Made by a program: the position numbers and the translations under genes. Shown one piece after another: positions 1 to 9,919 of a stretch of DNA of 64,000 nt. The notes under the pieces were generated by a model, which saw nothing but the letters and a program-made list of their open reading frames with translations, did not search any database and was not told where the DNA came from. Every line of letters starts with the position of its first letter. Position 1 is the first letter of the stretch. The DNA lies in contig CAJTYF010000001.1 in NCBI GenBank assembly GCA_910583945.1, forward strand, positions 62,001-126,000, read 5' to 3'. Source of the stretch: an uncultured Bacilli bacterium. Its GTDB lineage: Bacteria; Bacillota_I; Bacilli_A; RF39; UBA660.

Positions 1-2
1 TT

Positions 3-3000
3 GAACTAGAAAAAGAGCCTTTAAAAAGAGCAGAGTTCATTAAAAATTCTTTTGAAAATGTATATGTGGGTATTTTTATTGGAACACAAATGTATGGTTA
101 CAAAGCCTTTGAAAATGGTTTATTACTATGGAAAGGTAATTTTTTATCACGAGATACAGAAAGTTTTATATCTTGGGAAGATTTAACATATCATTATGAT
201 TCAATGATTTTACTTCATCAATTAAATGATAGAGAAAAATACTTACCATCTGAAAAAGAGCAGATGACTTTATTAGATGAAGAAAATAGCAAAGAAATAC
301 CCGAATTAGAATTTTCGCAAGAGTTTATTGATAAATATTTTCAAACACGACATACTGAAACAAAGTATGCTATATATAGACAATTTCAAAAAAGTTTATC
401 TACAACTGAAAATATTAACTATATAAAAAATATGTATGGATTAAGTGGAAGTTCATATATTATTCGTGGATCTGGTATAGGTTATACTGCTGATAGTAAA
501 GGACTTACTTTATATCGTGGAAATTTTGAAAATAGAAAAGAAAAACTTTTAAAATGGAATTATGTTGAAAAGCGAATAAAGGAACTAATTAGCCTTAATA
601 GATACCTTAATCCAAAAGAATTAAGAGAGTATCCTGCTTGGTTAGGAGAAGAACAGGAACGAATAGATGAATTAAATCAAGAAGATACTTTTACTGAAAA
701 ACAAGAAGATAGTCTAGCAAAACGATTAAATGATTTTATCAAAGAATATGATTTACAAGGCTATGAAGCAAATCTTGAAAATGGCGAAACCGAAGAAGAT
801 GTCATTAGAGATATAGATAATCAAATCCATAATCCAAGTGAATTAAGAGGTTTTATAGAGTATATTCAAAATCTAGGGAATGATTTAGATAGTGATGATG
901 AAGATAAAAAGATAATAGATAACTTTATCAAAGAATTAAATGAAACTTTCCCAGACTACTATTATCAAGTAGGCGACCAAGTATATATTGGTGCAGATAA
1001 GTTTGAAATACTTTCATTAGATAATGATATTGTTAGATTATATGACTATCAATATCCATTATTTAATCAAGAATTTTCTTTTGATGAGTTTGATAGGAAA
1101 GTAAAAGAAAATCCGTGTAATGACCATCTGAAAATCAAAGTTACTGAAACTGGAGAATTAGAAAAGCATAATGAGTATGGAGAATATGATGATGAAGTAG
1201 ATTTAGTAGAGCATATTTTATCACTTTATGATATGAGTGATATTAAGGTAAACTTCGATTCTAACGAGAATATCGTTATTTATTCTGATGACATTGATTT
1301 AGAGGGACTAGAAGTTTATGATTTTCTATTAAATGAACTATTTGACTATAATGAAGATGGCACAGTAGATAAAGTTAATAATCACGATTTAGAAAGATTA
1401 AAAGAATATCGTAAAAAATATGAAACAAAAGTCGCAGATCAAGAAAAGTTAGAAGAAGATATTATTGGTAAAAATATAATTATTGGCGATAGAGAATATA
1501 CCATTGATAGTATTGATAATGATGTCGTTTCACTAAAAGATATTACTTTTCAAAATGGTGTAGGTTTTCCTATTTTTCGTAATGAAGAATTAAGCAAAGT
1601 ATTATCTTTACTTGCTGAAAAAGAAGCAGAACAAAAAAAGGAAACAATTATACCTAATATTGCTAAAAAGCGAAGAAAACGAGTTACCACTTTTGATATA
1701 CACCCAGAAATCAAAAATGAAGATAGAAATAACTTCCATATTACTGATGACTTGTTAGGTGTCGGAAGTGATAGAGAAAAGTTTAATCGTAATCTTGCAG
1801 CAATTAAAGCGTTGAAACAATGCGAAGAAGAAAATCGCTTTGCTACTCCAGAGGAACAACAAATACTATCGCAGTATGTCGGTTGGGGTGGTTTATCACA
1901 AGCCTTTGAAGAAAATAATTCTTCTTGGGCAGATGAGCATTTAAAACTTAAAAATATTCTTGATGATGAAGAATATAGGTCGGCAATGAGTTCTACAAGA
2001 ACTTCTTTCTATACACCTCCAGTAGTTATTCGTACAATGTATAAAGCATTAGAAAGTATGGGTATGAAAGATGGAAACATACTAGAGCCTAGTTGTGGAG
2101 TTGGCAATTTTCTAGGTATGATACCCGATACTTTAAAAGACTGTAAGTTATATGGTATAGAAGTTGATAGTATATCTGGTAGAATTGCTAGACAACTATA
2201 TCAAAAAAGTTCTATTGCAGTACAAGGCTATGAAAATACAGAACTTCCAGATTCTTTCTTTGATGGGGCAATAGGTAATGTTCCATTTGATAGTCTTAAA
2301 TTATTAGACAAGAGATATGATAAGCATAACTTCCTAATTCACGACTATTTCTTTGCAAAAACTCTTGATAAGGTAAGACCGGGTGGAATTGTTGCTTTCA
2401 TAACAAGTAAAGGTACTTTAGATAAGGAAAATCCTAGTGTTAGAAAGTATATAGCACAACGAGCCGACTTGTTAGGAGCAATAAGACTTCCGAATAATAC
2501 CTTTAAAGATAACGCAGGAACAAAAGTTACTTCTGATATTATCTTCTTACAAAAACGAGATTCTATAACCGATTTAGAGTCAGACTGGGTATATTTAGAT
2601 ACTGATGAAAATGGTATCAAAATGAATAAATATTTTGTTGATAATCCAGATATGGTATGTGGTAATATGAAAATGGAATCTACTAGATATGGTATGGACT
2701 CTACTTGTGAAGCAAGAGAAGATATATCACTAGAAGAACAACTTAACAATGCTATTTCTAATATACACGCTGAAATAAAAGAATATGAGATAGATGATAT
2801 AGGAGAAGATGAAGAAGATTTATCTATTCCTGCTGATTATAATGTTAAAAACTTCTCATATACCATTGTTGATAATAAAGTCTATTATCGTGAGAATAGT
2901 AGAATGTATCCACAAGAATTGCCACTTACTACTGAAAATCGTATTAGAGGCTTAATAGAAATAAGAGAGTGTGTAAGAAATCTATTAGAATTACAAACAG

Positions 3001-6000
3001 AGGACTTCCCAGAAGAAGATATAAAACAAGAACAAGCAAAACTTAATAAACTATATGACAGTTTTACTAAAAAATATGGACTTATCAATAGCAGAGCAAA
3101 TACCTCTGCTTTTTCTAATGATAATAGTTTTTATCTATTATGTTCTTTAGAGATACTTGATGAGAACAAAGAACTTCTTAAAAAAGCAGATATGTTTACC
3201 AAAAGAACAATACTTCCACATAAGGAAGTAACGAGTGTAGATACTGCAAATGAAGCCTTAATTGTTTCAATGTCTGAAAAGGCTAGAGTTGATTTAGAGT
3301 TTATGCAGAAACTATGTGGGCTTGATATGGACAAAATGATAACTGACCTAGAGGGTGTTATATTCAATGTACCAGAATATGGAGATCCAAATATATGGGT
3401 AACTGCTGATGAGTACCTATCTGGCAATATTCGTGAGAAATTAAAGATAGCCAAAGAGTTTGCTGAAGATGACCCTAGATTCAATATAAATGTAAAATGT
3501 CTTGAAGAAGTAATGCCGAAAGATTTAGAGCCACAAGAGATAAGTGTTAGACTTGGTGCAACTTGGCTTCCAACAGATGTTATAGATGACTTTATAGATT
3601 ATCTATTATCGCCATCCTATAATATTAGAGATAGAATACAAGTGCATTTTATGGAAAGTACAGCCCAATGGAATATTGAAGGTAAAAACTATGATAGGGG
3701 AAATGTAAAAGCATATTCTACTTATGGAACAGGAAGAATAAATGCTTACAAGATTATAGAAGAAACTCTTAATTTAAAAGATGTTAGAATATATGACTAT
3801 ATTGAGAAAGATGGTAAAAAAGTACCAGAGTTAAATAAAAAGGAAACTGCTATCGCACAAGCAAAACAAGAGCAAATTAAAACTGCTTTTGATGAGTGGA
3901 TATGGAGCGATATAGACCGTAGAGAAAGATTAAGTAAAATCTATAATGAGAAGTTTAATTCTAATCGACCTCGTGAGTATGATGGCTCTCATATAAATTT
4001 TCACGGTATGAATCCAGAAATAACTTTACGACCACACCAAGTTAATGCCATAGCCAGAGTTTTGTATGGAAATACAAATACTCTACTAGCACACGAGGTT
4101 GGAGCAGGTAAGACTTTTGAAATGGTCGCTGCTGCTATGGAATCAAAAAGACTAGGACTATGTAATAAGAGTATGTTTGTAGTACCAAATCATATCGTAG
4201 AACAATTTAGTTCGGAATTCCTACAACTTTATCCAAGTGCTAATATTCTCGTTACTACGAAGAAAGATTTTGAAACGGCTAATCGTAAAAAATTCTGTTC
4301 TCGAATAGCAACTGGAGATTATGACGCAGTAATTATATCTCATAGCCAATTTGAGAAGATACCAATGTCTGCCGAAAGACAAAGAACTATCTTACAAAAT
4401 CAAATAGATGATATAAGTATGGGAGTACAAGATTTAAAAGACCATAATGGCGAAAACTTTACTATAAAGCAATTAGTAAGACTACAAAAAAGTCTTGAGG
4501 CAAAATTAGCAAAGTTAAATGATACGAGCCGAAAAGATGATGTTGTAACCTTTGAAGAATTAGGTATTGATAGAATATTCGTAGATGAAGCCCATTACTT
4601 TAAAAATCTATTTCTTTATACAAAAATGAGAAATGTTGGTGGTATAGCACAAACTGAAGCACAAAAGTCTAGTGACTTATTTATGAAATGTAGGTATCTT
4701 GATGAATTAACTGGTGGTAGAGGAGTTGTATTTGCAACTGGTACTCCAGTAAGTAATTCTATGGTAGAACTTTATACTATGCAAAGATACTTACAATATG
4801 CAGAGTTAGAAAAAAGGAATCTACAACACTTTGACGCTTGGGCTTCTACTTTTGGTGAAACAGTAACGGCTATTGAACTTGCTCCAGAGGGAACAGGTTA
4901 CAGAGCAAAGACTAGATTTGCCAAGTTTTATAACTTACCAGAACTGATGGCTATGTTTAAGGAAGTAGCCGATATTCAAACGGCAGATATGCTTAATTTA
5001 CCACTTCCAGAAGCCCATTATGAAACGATAGTAGCAAAGCCTACTGAAATACAAAAAGAAATGGTAAAAGAACTTTCTAATAGGGCAGATATGGTTAGAA
5101 ATAAAAAGGTTGACCCATCAACTGATAATATGTTAAAAATTACAAATGATGGTAGAAAACTTGCACTTGACCAAAGACTTATGAATGATATGTTGCCAGA
5201 TGATCCGAATAGTAAAGTGTCTTTATGTGCGAATAATATTTATAGAATATGGCAAGAGCATAAAGAAAAACACTTAACACAATTAGTATTCTGTGATTTA
5301 TCTACTCCAAGTGAAGATAAATTTAATGTTTATGATGAGTTAAAAAGAAAGTTACAAGAGTTAGGTGTTCCAGAAAATGAAGTCGAGTTTATTCATAATG
5401 CTAATACAGATATACAAAAGAAAACTTTGTTTTCACAAGTAAGAAATGGTATAAAAAGAATATTGTTCGGTAGCACTTCCAAAATGGGTGCAGGAACAAA
5501 CTGCCAAGACAAACTAATTGCAATTCATAACCTAGACTGTCCGTGGCGACCTGCTGACCTTACACAAAGAATAGGAAGAATATTAAGGCAAGGAAATAAA
5601 AACAAAGAAGTTTTTATCTATAACTATGTTACAGAGGGAACTTTTGACGCATACCTTTATCAATTAGTAGAGAATAAACAACGATTCATTTCACAGATAA
5701 TGACTTCTAAAACTCCAGTAAGATTTGCTGAAGATATAGATGAAGCAGCACTTAATTATGCACAGATTAAAGCACTTGCTGCCGGTAATCCTTTGATAAT
5801 GGAAAAGACTGATTTAGACACACAAGTTGCTAAATTAAAACTCCTAAAACAAAATCATTTAAGCCAAATATATGCTATGGAAGATAAAGTGGCAAAGTAT
5901 TATCCTAGTGAAATAAAAAGGCTAGAATCACGAATAGAAGGCTTTAAAAAGGATATAGAACTAGCCGAAAAAAATACTCCAAATAGTGATGATAAATTTC

Positions 6001-6488
6001 AAAGTATGACTATAAAAGGTGTTACTTATACCGATAAAAAACAAGCAGGAGATAAGATACTTGAGTTATGTAAGAACATTGAAAAAACTGAAAAACAAGA
6101 GATAGGAAGTCATAGAGGTTTTAAGATGGAACTTGATTATGAGTATGGTAGTTTTCATATATATTTGAAAAATGAGTTATCACATTCAGTAATGCTTGGT
6201 AATGATAATTTAGGTAATATTACTCGTATCAATAATGAAATAGATGGTTTCTCTTTTGATTTAAAGCAAGAACAAACAGAGTTAGAAAATACCAAAATTC
6301 AATTTGAAAATGCCAAAGAAGAATGTAAAAGACCATTTAAACAAGAACAAGAATTAAAAGAAAAATCTAAACGATTAGATGAAGTAAATGTCTTACTTAA
6401 TATGAATGAAAAGGACAAAGAAGTTATAGATTTTGATGATAGTGTTGAAGTAGAAAGTCAAAGGTGTAATAAGGAATACGCAAGGTAA
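3..6488 (+). CDS. Giant DNA methylase/DEAH helicase fusion (5' end outside window)
   Basis: The reading frame is open to the left edge, and its first codons still match the related protein at 52800-60284 (from about residue 450 of that protein), so it is cut by the window and not truncated. About 2161 residues are visible. The order is: polyvalent-protein-type small domains; an N6-adenine methyltransferase core with motif I EPSCGVGNF (about residue 693) and motif IV NVPF (about 759); then a superfamily 2 helicase with Walker A HEVGAGKT (about 1366), DEAH box VDEAHYF (about 1527) and motif VI QRIGRILRQGN (about 1856); and a charged coiled-coil tail. Such proteins are ICE-borne and thought to protect or remodel transferred DNA; the substrate is unknown. 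It ends in EYAR, a tail shared by many genes here. Confidence 0.9.
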   Translation, partial: ELEKEPLKRAEFIKNSFENVYVGIFIGTQMYGYKAFENGLLLWKGNFLSRDTESFISWEDLTYHYDSMILLHQLNDREKYLPSEKEQMTLLDEENSKEIPELEFSQEFIDKYFQTRHTETKYAIYRQFQKSLSTTENINYIKNMYGLSGSSYIIRGSGIGYTADSKGLTLYRGNFENRKEKLLKWNYVEKRIKELISLNRYLNPKELREYPAWLGEEQERIDELNQEDTFTEKQEDSLAKRLNDFIKEYDLQGYEANLENGETEEDVIRDIDNQIHNPSELRGFIEYIQNLGNDLDSDDEDKKIIDNFIKELNETFPDYYYQVGDQVYIGADKFEILSLDNDIVRLYDYQYPLFNQEFSFDEFDRKVKENPCNDHLKIKVTETGELEKHNEYGEYDDEVDLVEHILSLYDMSDIKVNFDSNENIVIYSDDIDLEGLEVYDFLLNELFDYNEDGTVDKVNNHDLERLKEYRKKYETKVADQEKLEEDIIGKNIIIGDREYTIDSIDNDVVSLKDITFQNGVGFPIFRNEELSKVLSLLAEKEAEQKKETIIPNIAKKRRKRVTTFDIHPEIKNEDRNNFHITDDLLGVGSDREKFNRNLAAIKALKQCEEENRFATPEEQQILSQYVGWGGLSQAFEENNSSWADEHLKLKNILDDEEYRSAMSSTRTSFYTPPVVIRTMYKALESMGMKDGNILEPSCGVGNFLGMIPDTLKDCKLYGIEVDSISGRIARQLYQKSSIAVQGYENTELPDSFFDGAIGNVPFDSLKLLDKRYDKHNFLIHDYFFAKTLDKVRPGGIVAFITSKGTLDKENPSVRKYIAQRADLLGAIRLPNNTFKDNAGTKVTSDIIFLQKRDSITDLESDWVYLDTDENGIKMNKYFVDNPDMVCGNMKMESTRYGMDSTCEAREDISLEEQLNNAISNIHAEIKEYEIDDIGEDEEDLSIPADYNVKNFSYTIVDNKVYYRENSRMYPQELPLTTENRIRGLIEIRECVRNLLELQTEDFPEEDIKQEQAKLNKLYDSFTKKYGLINSRANTSAFSNDNSFYLLCSLEILDENKELLKKADMFTKRTILPHKEVTSVDTANEALIVSMSEKARVDLEFMQKLCGLDMDKMITDLEGVIFNVPEYGDPNIWVTADEYLSGNIREKLKIAKEFAEDDPRFNINVKCLEEVMPKDLEPQEISVRLGATWLPTDVIDDFIDYLLSPSYNIRDRIQVHFMESTAQWNIEGKNYDRGNVKAYSTYGTGRINAYKIIEETLNLKDVRIYDYIEKDGKKVPELNKKETAIAQAKQEQIKTAFDEWIWSDIDRRERLSKIYNEKFNSNRPREYDGSHINFHGMNPEITLRPHQVNAIARVLYGNTNTLLAHEVGAGKTFEMVAAAMESKRLGLCNKSMFVVPNHIVEQFSSEFLQLYPSANILVTTKKDFETANRKKFCSRIATGDYDAVIISHSQFEKIPMSAERQRTILQNQIDDISMGVQDLKDHNGENFTIKQLVRLQKSLEAKLAKLNDTSRKDDVVTFEELGIDRIFVDEAHYFKNLFLYTKMRNVGGIAQTEAQKSSDLFMKCRYLDELTGGRGVVFATGTPVSNSMVELYTMQRYLQYAELEKRNLQHFDAWASTFGETVTAIELAPEGTGYRAKTRFAKFYNLPELMAMFKEVADIQTADMLNLPLPEAHYETIVAKPTEIQKEMVKELSNRADMVRNKKVDPSTDNMLKITNDGRKLALDQRLMNDMLPDDPNSKVSLCANNIYRIWQEHKEKHLTQLVFCDLSTPSEDKFNVYDELKRKLQELGVPENEVEFIHNANTDIQKKTLFSQVRNGIKRILFGSTSKMGAGTNCQDKLIAIHNLDCPWRPADLTQRIGRILRQGNKNKEVFIYNYVTEGTFDAYLYQLVENKQRFISQIMTSKTPVRFAEDIDEAALNYAQIKALAAGNPLIMEKTDLDTQVAKLKLLKQNHLSQIYAMEDKVAKYYPSEIKRLESRIEGFKKDIELAEKNTPNSDDKFQSMTIKGVTYTDKKQAGDKILELCKNIEKTEKQEIGSHRGFKMELDYEYGSFHIYLKNELSHSVMLGNDNLGNITRINNEIDGFSFDLKQEQTELENTKIQFENAKEECKRPFKQEQELKEKSKRLDEVNVLLNMNEKDKEVIDFDDSVEVESQRCNKEYAR

Positions 6489-6547
6489 TTTACACATTAG
6501 CATTTAAAATATCCACGATATAAAATAGTCGCAGGAGGTGTGAAAAG

Positions 6548-6877
6548 GTGGATAATTTTGATGAAACATTTATCAAAGACTATTGTGATGATAATTTTGC
6601 AGAATATCTTTCTGATATGCTAGTTCGCTTAAAAAAGAGTAACCCTGAATATGAATCACTCTTAAAAAAGCAAAGTAATCTAATGAATAAAAATGATAGA
6701 TTAGCAGATGTGCTTGAAAATCATTGTTTGTTTTCTTTATCAAAGTATGAAGTAAAGATACTGAAAAATTATTTATCCTTAAAAGAAGATAGCAGAGAAA
6801 TTGAAGAAAAAGAAATATTCATACAAGGTATGAGAGAATGTTATTTCTTATTAAGAAAGTTAGATTTACTAAAGTAA
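6548..6877 (+). CDS. Small ICE protein, paralogue of the next gene
   Basis: This 109-residue acidic protein has a GTG start placed behind GGAGGTG. I do not recognise a named family. Its C-terminal half (YEVKILKNYL ... MRECYFLLRKLDLLK) matches the same region of the next protein (KEVSGLIEYI ... CRSAYFLLKKMGLLK), so the two are paralogues. They lie between the methylase/helicase and a small HTH regulator. No signal peptide or membrane segment is visible. Confidence 0.7.
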   Translation: MDNFDETFIKDYCDDNFAEYLSDMLVRLKKSNPEYESLLKKQSNLMNKNDRLADVLENHCLFSLSKYEVKILKNYLSLKEDSREIEEKEIFIQGMRECYFLLRKLDLLK

Positions 6878-6913
6878 TTATTGAAAAATTACAAGTCGTT
6901 AGGAGGGCAAGAA

Positions 6914-7255
6914 GTGGATTTCAATAAAATGTTTGACCAAGAGTGTGAAGAAAATTATTGGGATATTGTAAATTTTGTATCATCTTATCTTATGGGAACG
7001 AATAAAGAATATAAAGATTCTGCTTATAAGTGTTCTGATATTATAGACAAATATCCTAATTTAAAGAAAGTATTAGAAGATGATACTCCAGTAGCATTAA
7101 CTAAAAAAGAAGTATCTGGTTTGATAGAATATATAACAAGTTCTTCTGATAGAAACACACTAGAGAAGAAGCAACTTGTATGTGCAGGTTGCAGAAGTGC
7201 ATACTTCCTTTTAAAGAAAATGGGACTTTTAAAAGAACAAAATGATGGCGATTAA
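6914..7255 (+). CDS. Small ICE protein, paralogue of the preceding gene
   Basis: This 113-residue protein starts at GTG 6914, behind AGGAGGG at the proper distance. The frame is open to a TTG at 6881, but that codon has no ribosome binding site, and the 6914 start gives an N-terminus like the upstream paralogue. The C-terminal segment ending YFLLKKMGLLK is shared with that paralogue. The function is unknown. The pair probably arose by tandem duplication within the element. Confidence 0.68.
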   Translation: MDFNKMFDQECEENYWDIVNFVSSYLMGTNKEYKDSAYKCSDIIDKYPNLKKVLEDDTPVALTKKEVSGLIEYITSSSDRNTLEKKQLVCAGCRSAYFLLKKMGLLKEQNDGD

Positions 7256-7367
7256 GTTTTATCTTGATCGCTTTTATCATTGTGTCAAATGTACGAATTT
7301 TAAAATTACACATTGGATTTTTATTTTCATATTTTTTATAATGTGTGCCATAAAGGACACATTGTGA

Positions 7368-7604
7368 ATGAATAGAGATGATAAAACACTTCGTGATATT
7401 GTTATTCTAAATATTAAATATTATAGAGAACAGGCGAAGATGAGCCAAGAAGATTTATCTTTAAAACTTGGTAGAAAAAAAGATTTTATCGAAAAACTAG
7501 AAGATAAGGGAATGTATAGAAGATTATTAACTATTGTCTTATTAGATGATATAGCGAGAATCTTAAATGTTCCTGTGGCTAGATTTTTAGATAATACTTT
7601 ATAA
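7368..7604 (+). CDS. Short Xre-type helix-turn-helix protein
   Basis: This 78-residue protein is almost entirely one Xre/Cro-type DNA-binding domain: NIKYYREQAKMSQEDLSLKL gives helices 1-2, KKDFIEKLED the recognition region, and IARILNVPVARFLDNTL the usual closing helix. It is probably a local repressor. An intrinsic terminator follows directly, so it closes a transcription unit. The ribosome binding site before ATG 7368 is weak (AAGGA). The target operator is not known. Confidence 0.8.
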   Translation: MNRDDKTLRDIVILNIKYYREQAKMSQEDLSLKLGRKKDFIEKLEDKGMYRRLLTIVLLDDIARILNVPVARFLDNTL

Positions 7605-7608
7605 TTAT

Positions 7609-7647
7609 GAGCAATTTTAGTAATTAAAACTTGAGTTGCTCTTTTTT
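7609..7647 (+). terminator. Intrinsic terminator after the HTH gene
   Basis: GAGCAA (7609-7614) pairs with TTGCTC (7636-7641), with further A/T pairing inside, and six T follow. It lies between the HTH stop and the ribosome binding site of the DpnD/PcfM-like gene. Element B has a terminator in the equivalent place (60289-60325). Confidence 0.75.
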
Positions 7648-7674
7648 CATTTTAAAAGAAAGGAGCGATTTTAA

Positions 7675-7887
7675 ATGAAAACTTATAAAATTGAAGTAGA
7701 AGAAATAATGCAAAATGTTTATGATATTGAAGCAAATTCTTTGGAAGAAGCCATAAATATTGCAGAAGAAAAATATCGTAACCAAAAAATAGTTTTAGAC
7801 TATAACGCATTAAAAGAAACTAATTTTAGAGAATTTAAAGATGAAATAGAAAAGGATAAGCCTAAAAATAAAGAAAGGGAAAGGTAA
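7675..7887 (+). CDS. DpnD/PcfM-like small protein
   Basis: This 70-residue protein follows AAAGGAG. The pattern YKIEVEEIMQNVYDIEANSL, then EEAINIAEEKYRN and IVLDYNALKE, matches the DpnD/PcfM family found on conjugative plasmids and ICEs, whose biochemical role is not established. A longer homologue sits at 60346-60723. The C-terminus is KERER, and the codons for that tail form the purine-rich ribosome binding site of the next gene. Confidence 0.75.
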   Translation: MKTYKIEVEEIMQNVYDIEANSLEEAINIAEEKYRNQKIVLDYNALKETNFREFKDEIEKDKPKNKERER

Positions 7888-7893
7888 TATATT

Positions 7894-8241
7894 ATGGGTA
7901 GTGATATGAAGATTAGAGAAGAACTATATATAAAAATGTCTAATGATTATAATAGTTATATTGAAAACCTAAAAAAAAGTTCGATAGATAATATATTGAA
8001 TAGTGCTTATGAAAAAACAATGAAAGAGAATATTTTAAATGAATTTACTCCAGAATTTAAGCATTATGATATTGAAAAAATAAAGGCACTAAATACTTAT
8101 GAAAATCCTTTGGATAAATTATATAAAGAGTGGTTTAAAAGCGATATTGGTATTCATACACTATTTGAAGATAGCATTTATGATACTTTATCAGATATAG
8201 TCAAAGAACAAAAAGAAAAGAAAAAATCACGAGAAAGGTAG
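7894..8241 (+). CDS. DUF3848-like ICE protein
   Basis: This 115-residue protein shows the layout I associate with DUF3848: an N-terminal ELYIKMSNDYNSYIENL, a central NSAYEKTMKENIL, then LDKLYKEWFKSDIG. The family is found in Clostridia-type mobile elements and has no assigned function. The ATG at 7894 is preferred because the purine-rich GAAAGGGAAAGG lies 9 bases upstream. It ends in SRER, which again provides the ribosome binding site for the next gene. Confidence 0.65.
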   Translation: MGSDMKIREELYIKMSNDYNSYIENLKKSSIDNILNSAYEKTMKENILNEFTPEFKHYDIEKIKALNTYENPLDKLYKEWFKSDIGIHTLFEDSIYDTLSDIVKEQKEKKKSRER

Positions 8242-8249
8242 GCAATATT

Positions 8250-9209
8250 ATGGCATATTATCCTCCAGAAGTGATACAAAGAGCAAAGAAAATGGACTTA
8301 TTAACTTATTTAAAAAATTATGAGCCAGATGAGTTAGTTCATTTTAGTAGAGATACTTATGTGACTAGAACACACGATAGTTTGAAAATATCAAATGGTA
8401 TGTGGTACTGGTTTTCACAAAGTATAGGTGGAAAAAGTGCATTAGAATATTTAATTAAAGTACGAGATTACACTTTCTTACAAGCAGTAGAAACGATAGT
8501 AGGAAGTGTTGTAGCAGCACCACCTAAAATATATAAAAGTATAACTAAAAGAACACCAGATAGACTAATGCTACCAAAGAAAGCACCTAATAATGATAGA
8601 GTAAAATCTTATCTTATAGGTAGGGGTATTGATGAAGATATTATACAAGAGTGTATTGATAATGATTTAATTTATCAGCAATTTCCAAATAACAATGTTG
8701 TATTTGTAGGCTACGATCAAAATAAAATAGCAAGATATGCAATGTTTAGAGGAACGAATGAAAGTGATTTCAAAGGTGAAGCAAATGGAAGTCATAAGGC
8801 TTTTTCTTTTCAGTTAGAAGCAATAGAAAAAAATGATAGAGTACACTTATTTGAAAGTGCAATAGACTTACTTTCTTATGCAACTTTAATGAAATTAAAT
8901 GACCAAGAGTGGTACAATGAGTCACTACTTTCACTTGCAGGAGTTTATAAACCGGCAGAAAATATAGAAGATAGTAAAGTGCCACTTGCTTTAAATTATT
9001 ACTTGAATCAACACCCAAATATTAAAAAAATCTACTTGCATTTAGATAATGATAAGGCAGGTAGAGAATCAACCGAAGCAATAAAATACTTGTTATCAAG
9101 TGGATATGAAATCATTGATAATCCGACTCCAGTAGGAAAAGATGTCAATGATTTTTTATGCTTAAAATTAGGAATTAAAAATAAAAATACGAAAGAAAGA
9201 GAGAGATAA
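8250..9209 (+). CDS. DUF3991/TOPRIM-domain protein (primase-like)
   Basis: This 319-residue protein starts MAYYPPEVIQRAKKMDLLTY and has the DUF3991-type segment MWYWFSQSIGGKSALEYL. A TOPRIM fold follows: HLFESAIDLLSYATL with the conserved E, and IYLHLDNDKAGRE with the DxD pair. It is related to CHC2 primases but lacks an obvious zinc finger. A role in copying the transferred strand is plausible but inferred. Element B has a close homologue at 60734-61693. Confidence 0.85.
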   Translation: MAYYPPEVIQRAKKMDLLTYLKNYEPDELVHFSRDTYVTRTHDSLKISNGMWYWFSQSIGGKSALEYLIKVRDYTFLQAVETIVGSVVAAPPKIYKSITKRTPDRLMLPKKAPNNDRVKSYLIGRGIDEDIIQECIDNDLIYQQFPNNNVVFVGYDQNKIARYAMFRGTNESDFKGEANGSHKAFSFQLEAIEKNDRVHLFESAIDLLSYATLMKLNDQEWYNESLLSLAGVYKPAENIEDSKVPLALNYYLNQHPNIKKIYLHLDNDKAGRESTEAIKYLLSSGYEIIDNPTPVGKDVNDFLCLKLGIKNKNTKERER

Positions 9210-9212
9210 ATT

Positions 9213-9746
9213 ATGAGATTTAATTATTATTTGTTGGGGGAAATTTTGAAAGAAAGAAGAATAGAGAAAGGACTTTCTAAAAATAAATTAGCCCAATATG
9301 TTGGTATAAGTCAACCAGAAGTAACAAGAATTGAGAATGGAATTAGGACTATTCCTAATATAGTAACACTTATATATTTTTGTGAAGTTTTAGATTTAGA
9401 CTTTATAGAATTGTTAAAAGTTACTGGATTTGTAGATGAAAAAAATTTAATTATGAAAGGAAATTTTGATATGAAAAAGTTTAAAGTAAATGCTAAAAAA
9501 GATAAAAAATTAGAGTTCATTGTTTATTCAGAAAGTGAAGAACAAGCATTAAAAATTATAGAAGAAGTGCTTGAAGATTTAGAATTATCTGATGACGAAT
9601 TAGAAAAAATTTCTAAAATAATTATTGATGTAGAAGAACAAGAACTGGAAGAAAGACAAGAAGATTTTAAAGAAAAAAGTGATAAAAGTATGTGTGAAAC
9701 TTGCGAATATTTTTGTTCAAAATGTGGCAGATGTACTTTAGAATGA
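9213..9746 (+). CDS. Xre-type regulator with C-terminal cysteine cluster
   Basis: This 177-residue protein begins with a classical HTH (LAQYVGISQPEVTRIENGIR, about residues 25-45). An acidic middle carries a DpnD/PcfM-like pattern (FIVYSESEEQALKIIEEVL). It ends in a putative zinc knuckle CETCEYFCSKCGRC. It starts four bases after the TOPRIM gene and lies immediately upstream of the candidate oriT, so regulation of transfer genes is a reasonable inference. The homologue at 61699-62259 has the same three-part build. Confidence 0.8.
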   Translation: MRFNYYLLGEILKERRIEKGLSKNKLAQYVGISQPEVTRIENGIRTIPNIVTLIYFCEVLDLDFIELLKVTGFVDEKNLIMKGNFDMKKFKVNAKKDKKLEFIVYSESEEQALKIIEEVLEDLELSDDELEKISKIIIDVEEQELEERQEDFKEKSDKSMCETCEYFCSKCGRCTLE

Positions 9747-9756
9747 TACCACTATA

Positions 9757-9840
9757 CTAGGACATAATGTCCTAGCCAGCACTGAAAACCTACTCCCGTA
9801 AGTTTTCACTTGTGGGGGAATCCCCAAACCCCTTATGAAG
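9757..9840. other. Candidate origin of transfer (oriT), element A
   Basis: The region between the regulator gene and mobC carries a perfect inverted repeat CTAGGACA-TAA-TGTCCTAG (9757-9775). A conserved CAGCACTGAA block follows, then a GAAAAC/GTTTTC hairpin (9784-9807) and a GGGGGAATCCCC motif followed by AAACCCC. The same layout recurs at 62258-62340 upstream of the second mobC. Position next to MobC and shared architecture suggest oriT; the nick site is not identified. Confidence 0.55.
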
Positions 9841-9861
9841 AATAAAGATAATAAAACGATT

Positions 9862-9893
9862 AAAAGATTAGTGCAAAGGTGTACTAATCTTTT
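9862..9893 (+). terminator. Hairpin upstream of the DUF3789-like gene
   Basis: AAAAGATTAGT (9862-9872) and ACTAATCTTTT (9883-9893) form a perfect 11-bp stem with a 10-base loop. It is followed by weakly T-rich sequence and could stop transcription in either direction. It separates the candidate oriT from the mobC operon. Confidence 0.6.
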
Positions 9894-9919
9894 ATGACTT
9901 TAGAAAGGAAAGATTCAAG

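Noticed and set aside
2345..2749. Long reverse-strand frames opposite the methylase/helicase genes (also near 56144-56548)
   Set aside because: They mirror codon structure of the strongly supported forward genes, lack ribosome binding sites and appear at homologous places in both copies for that reason.
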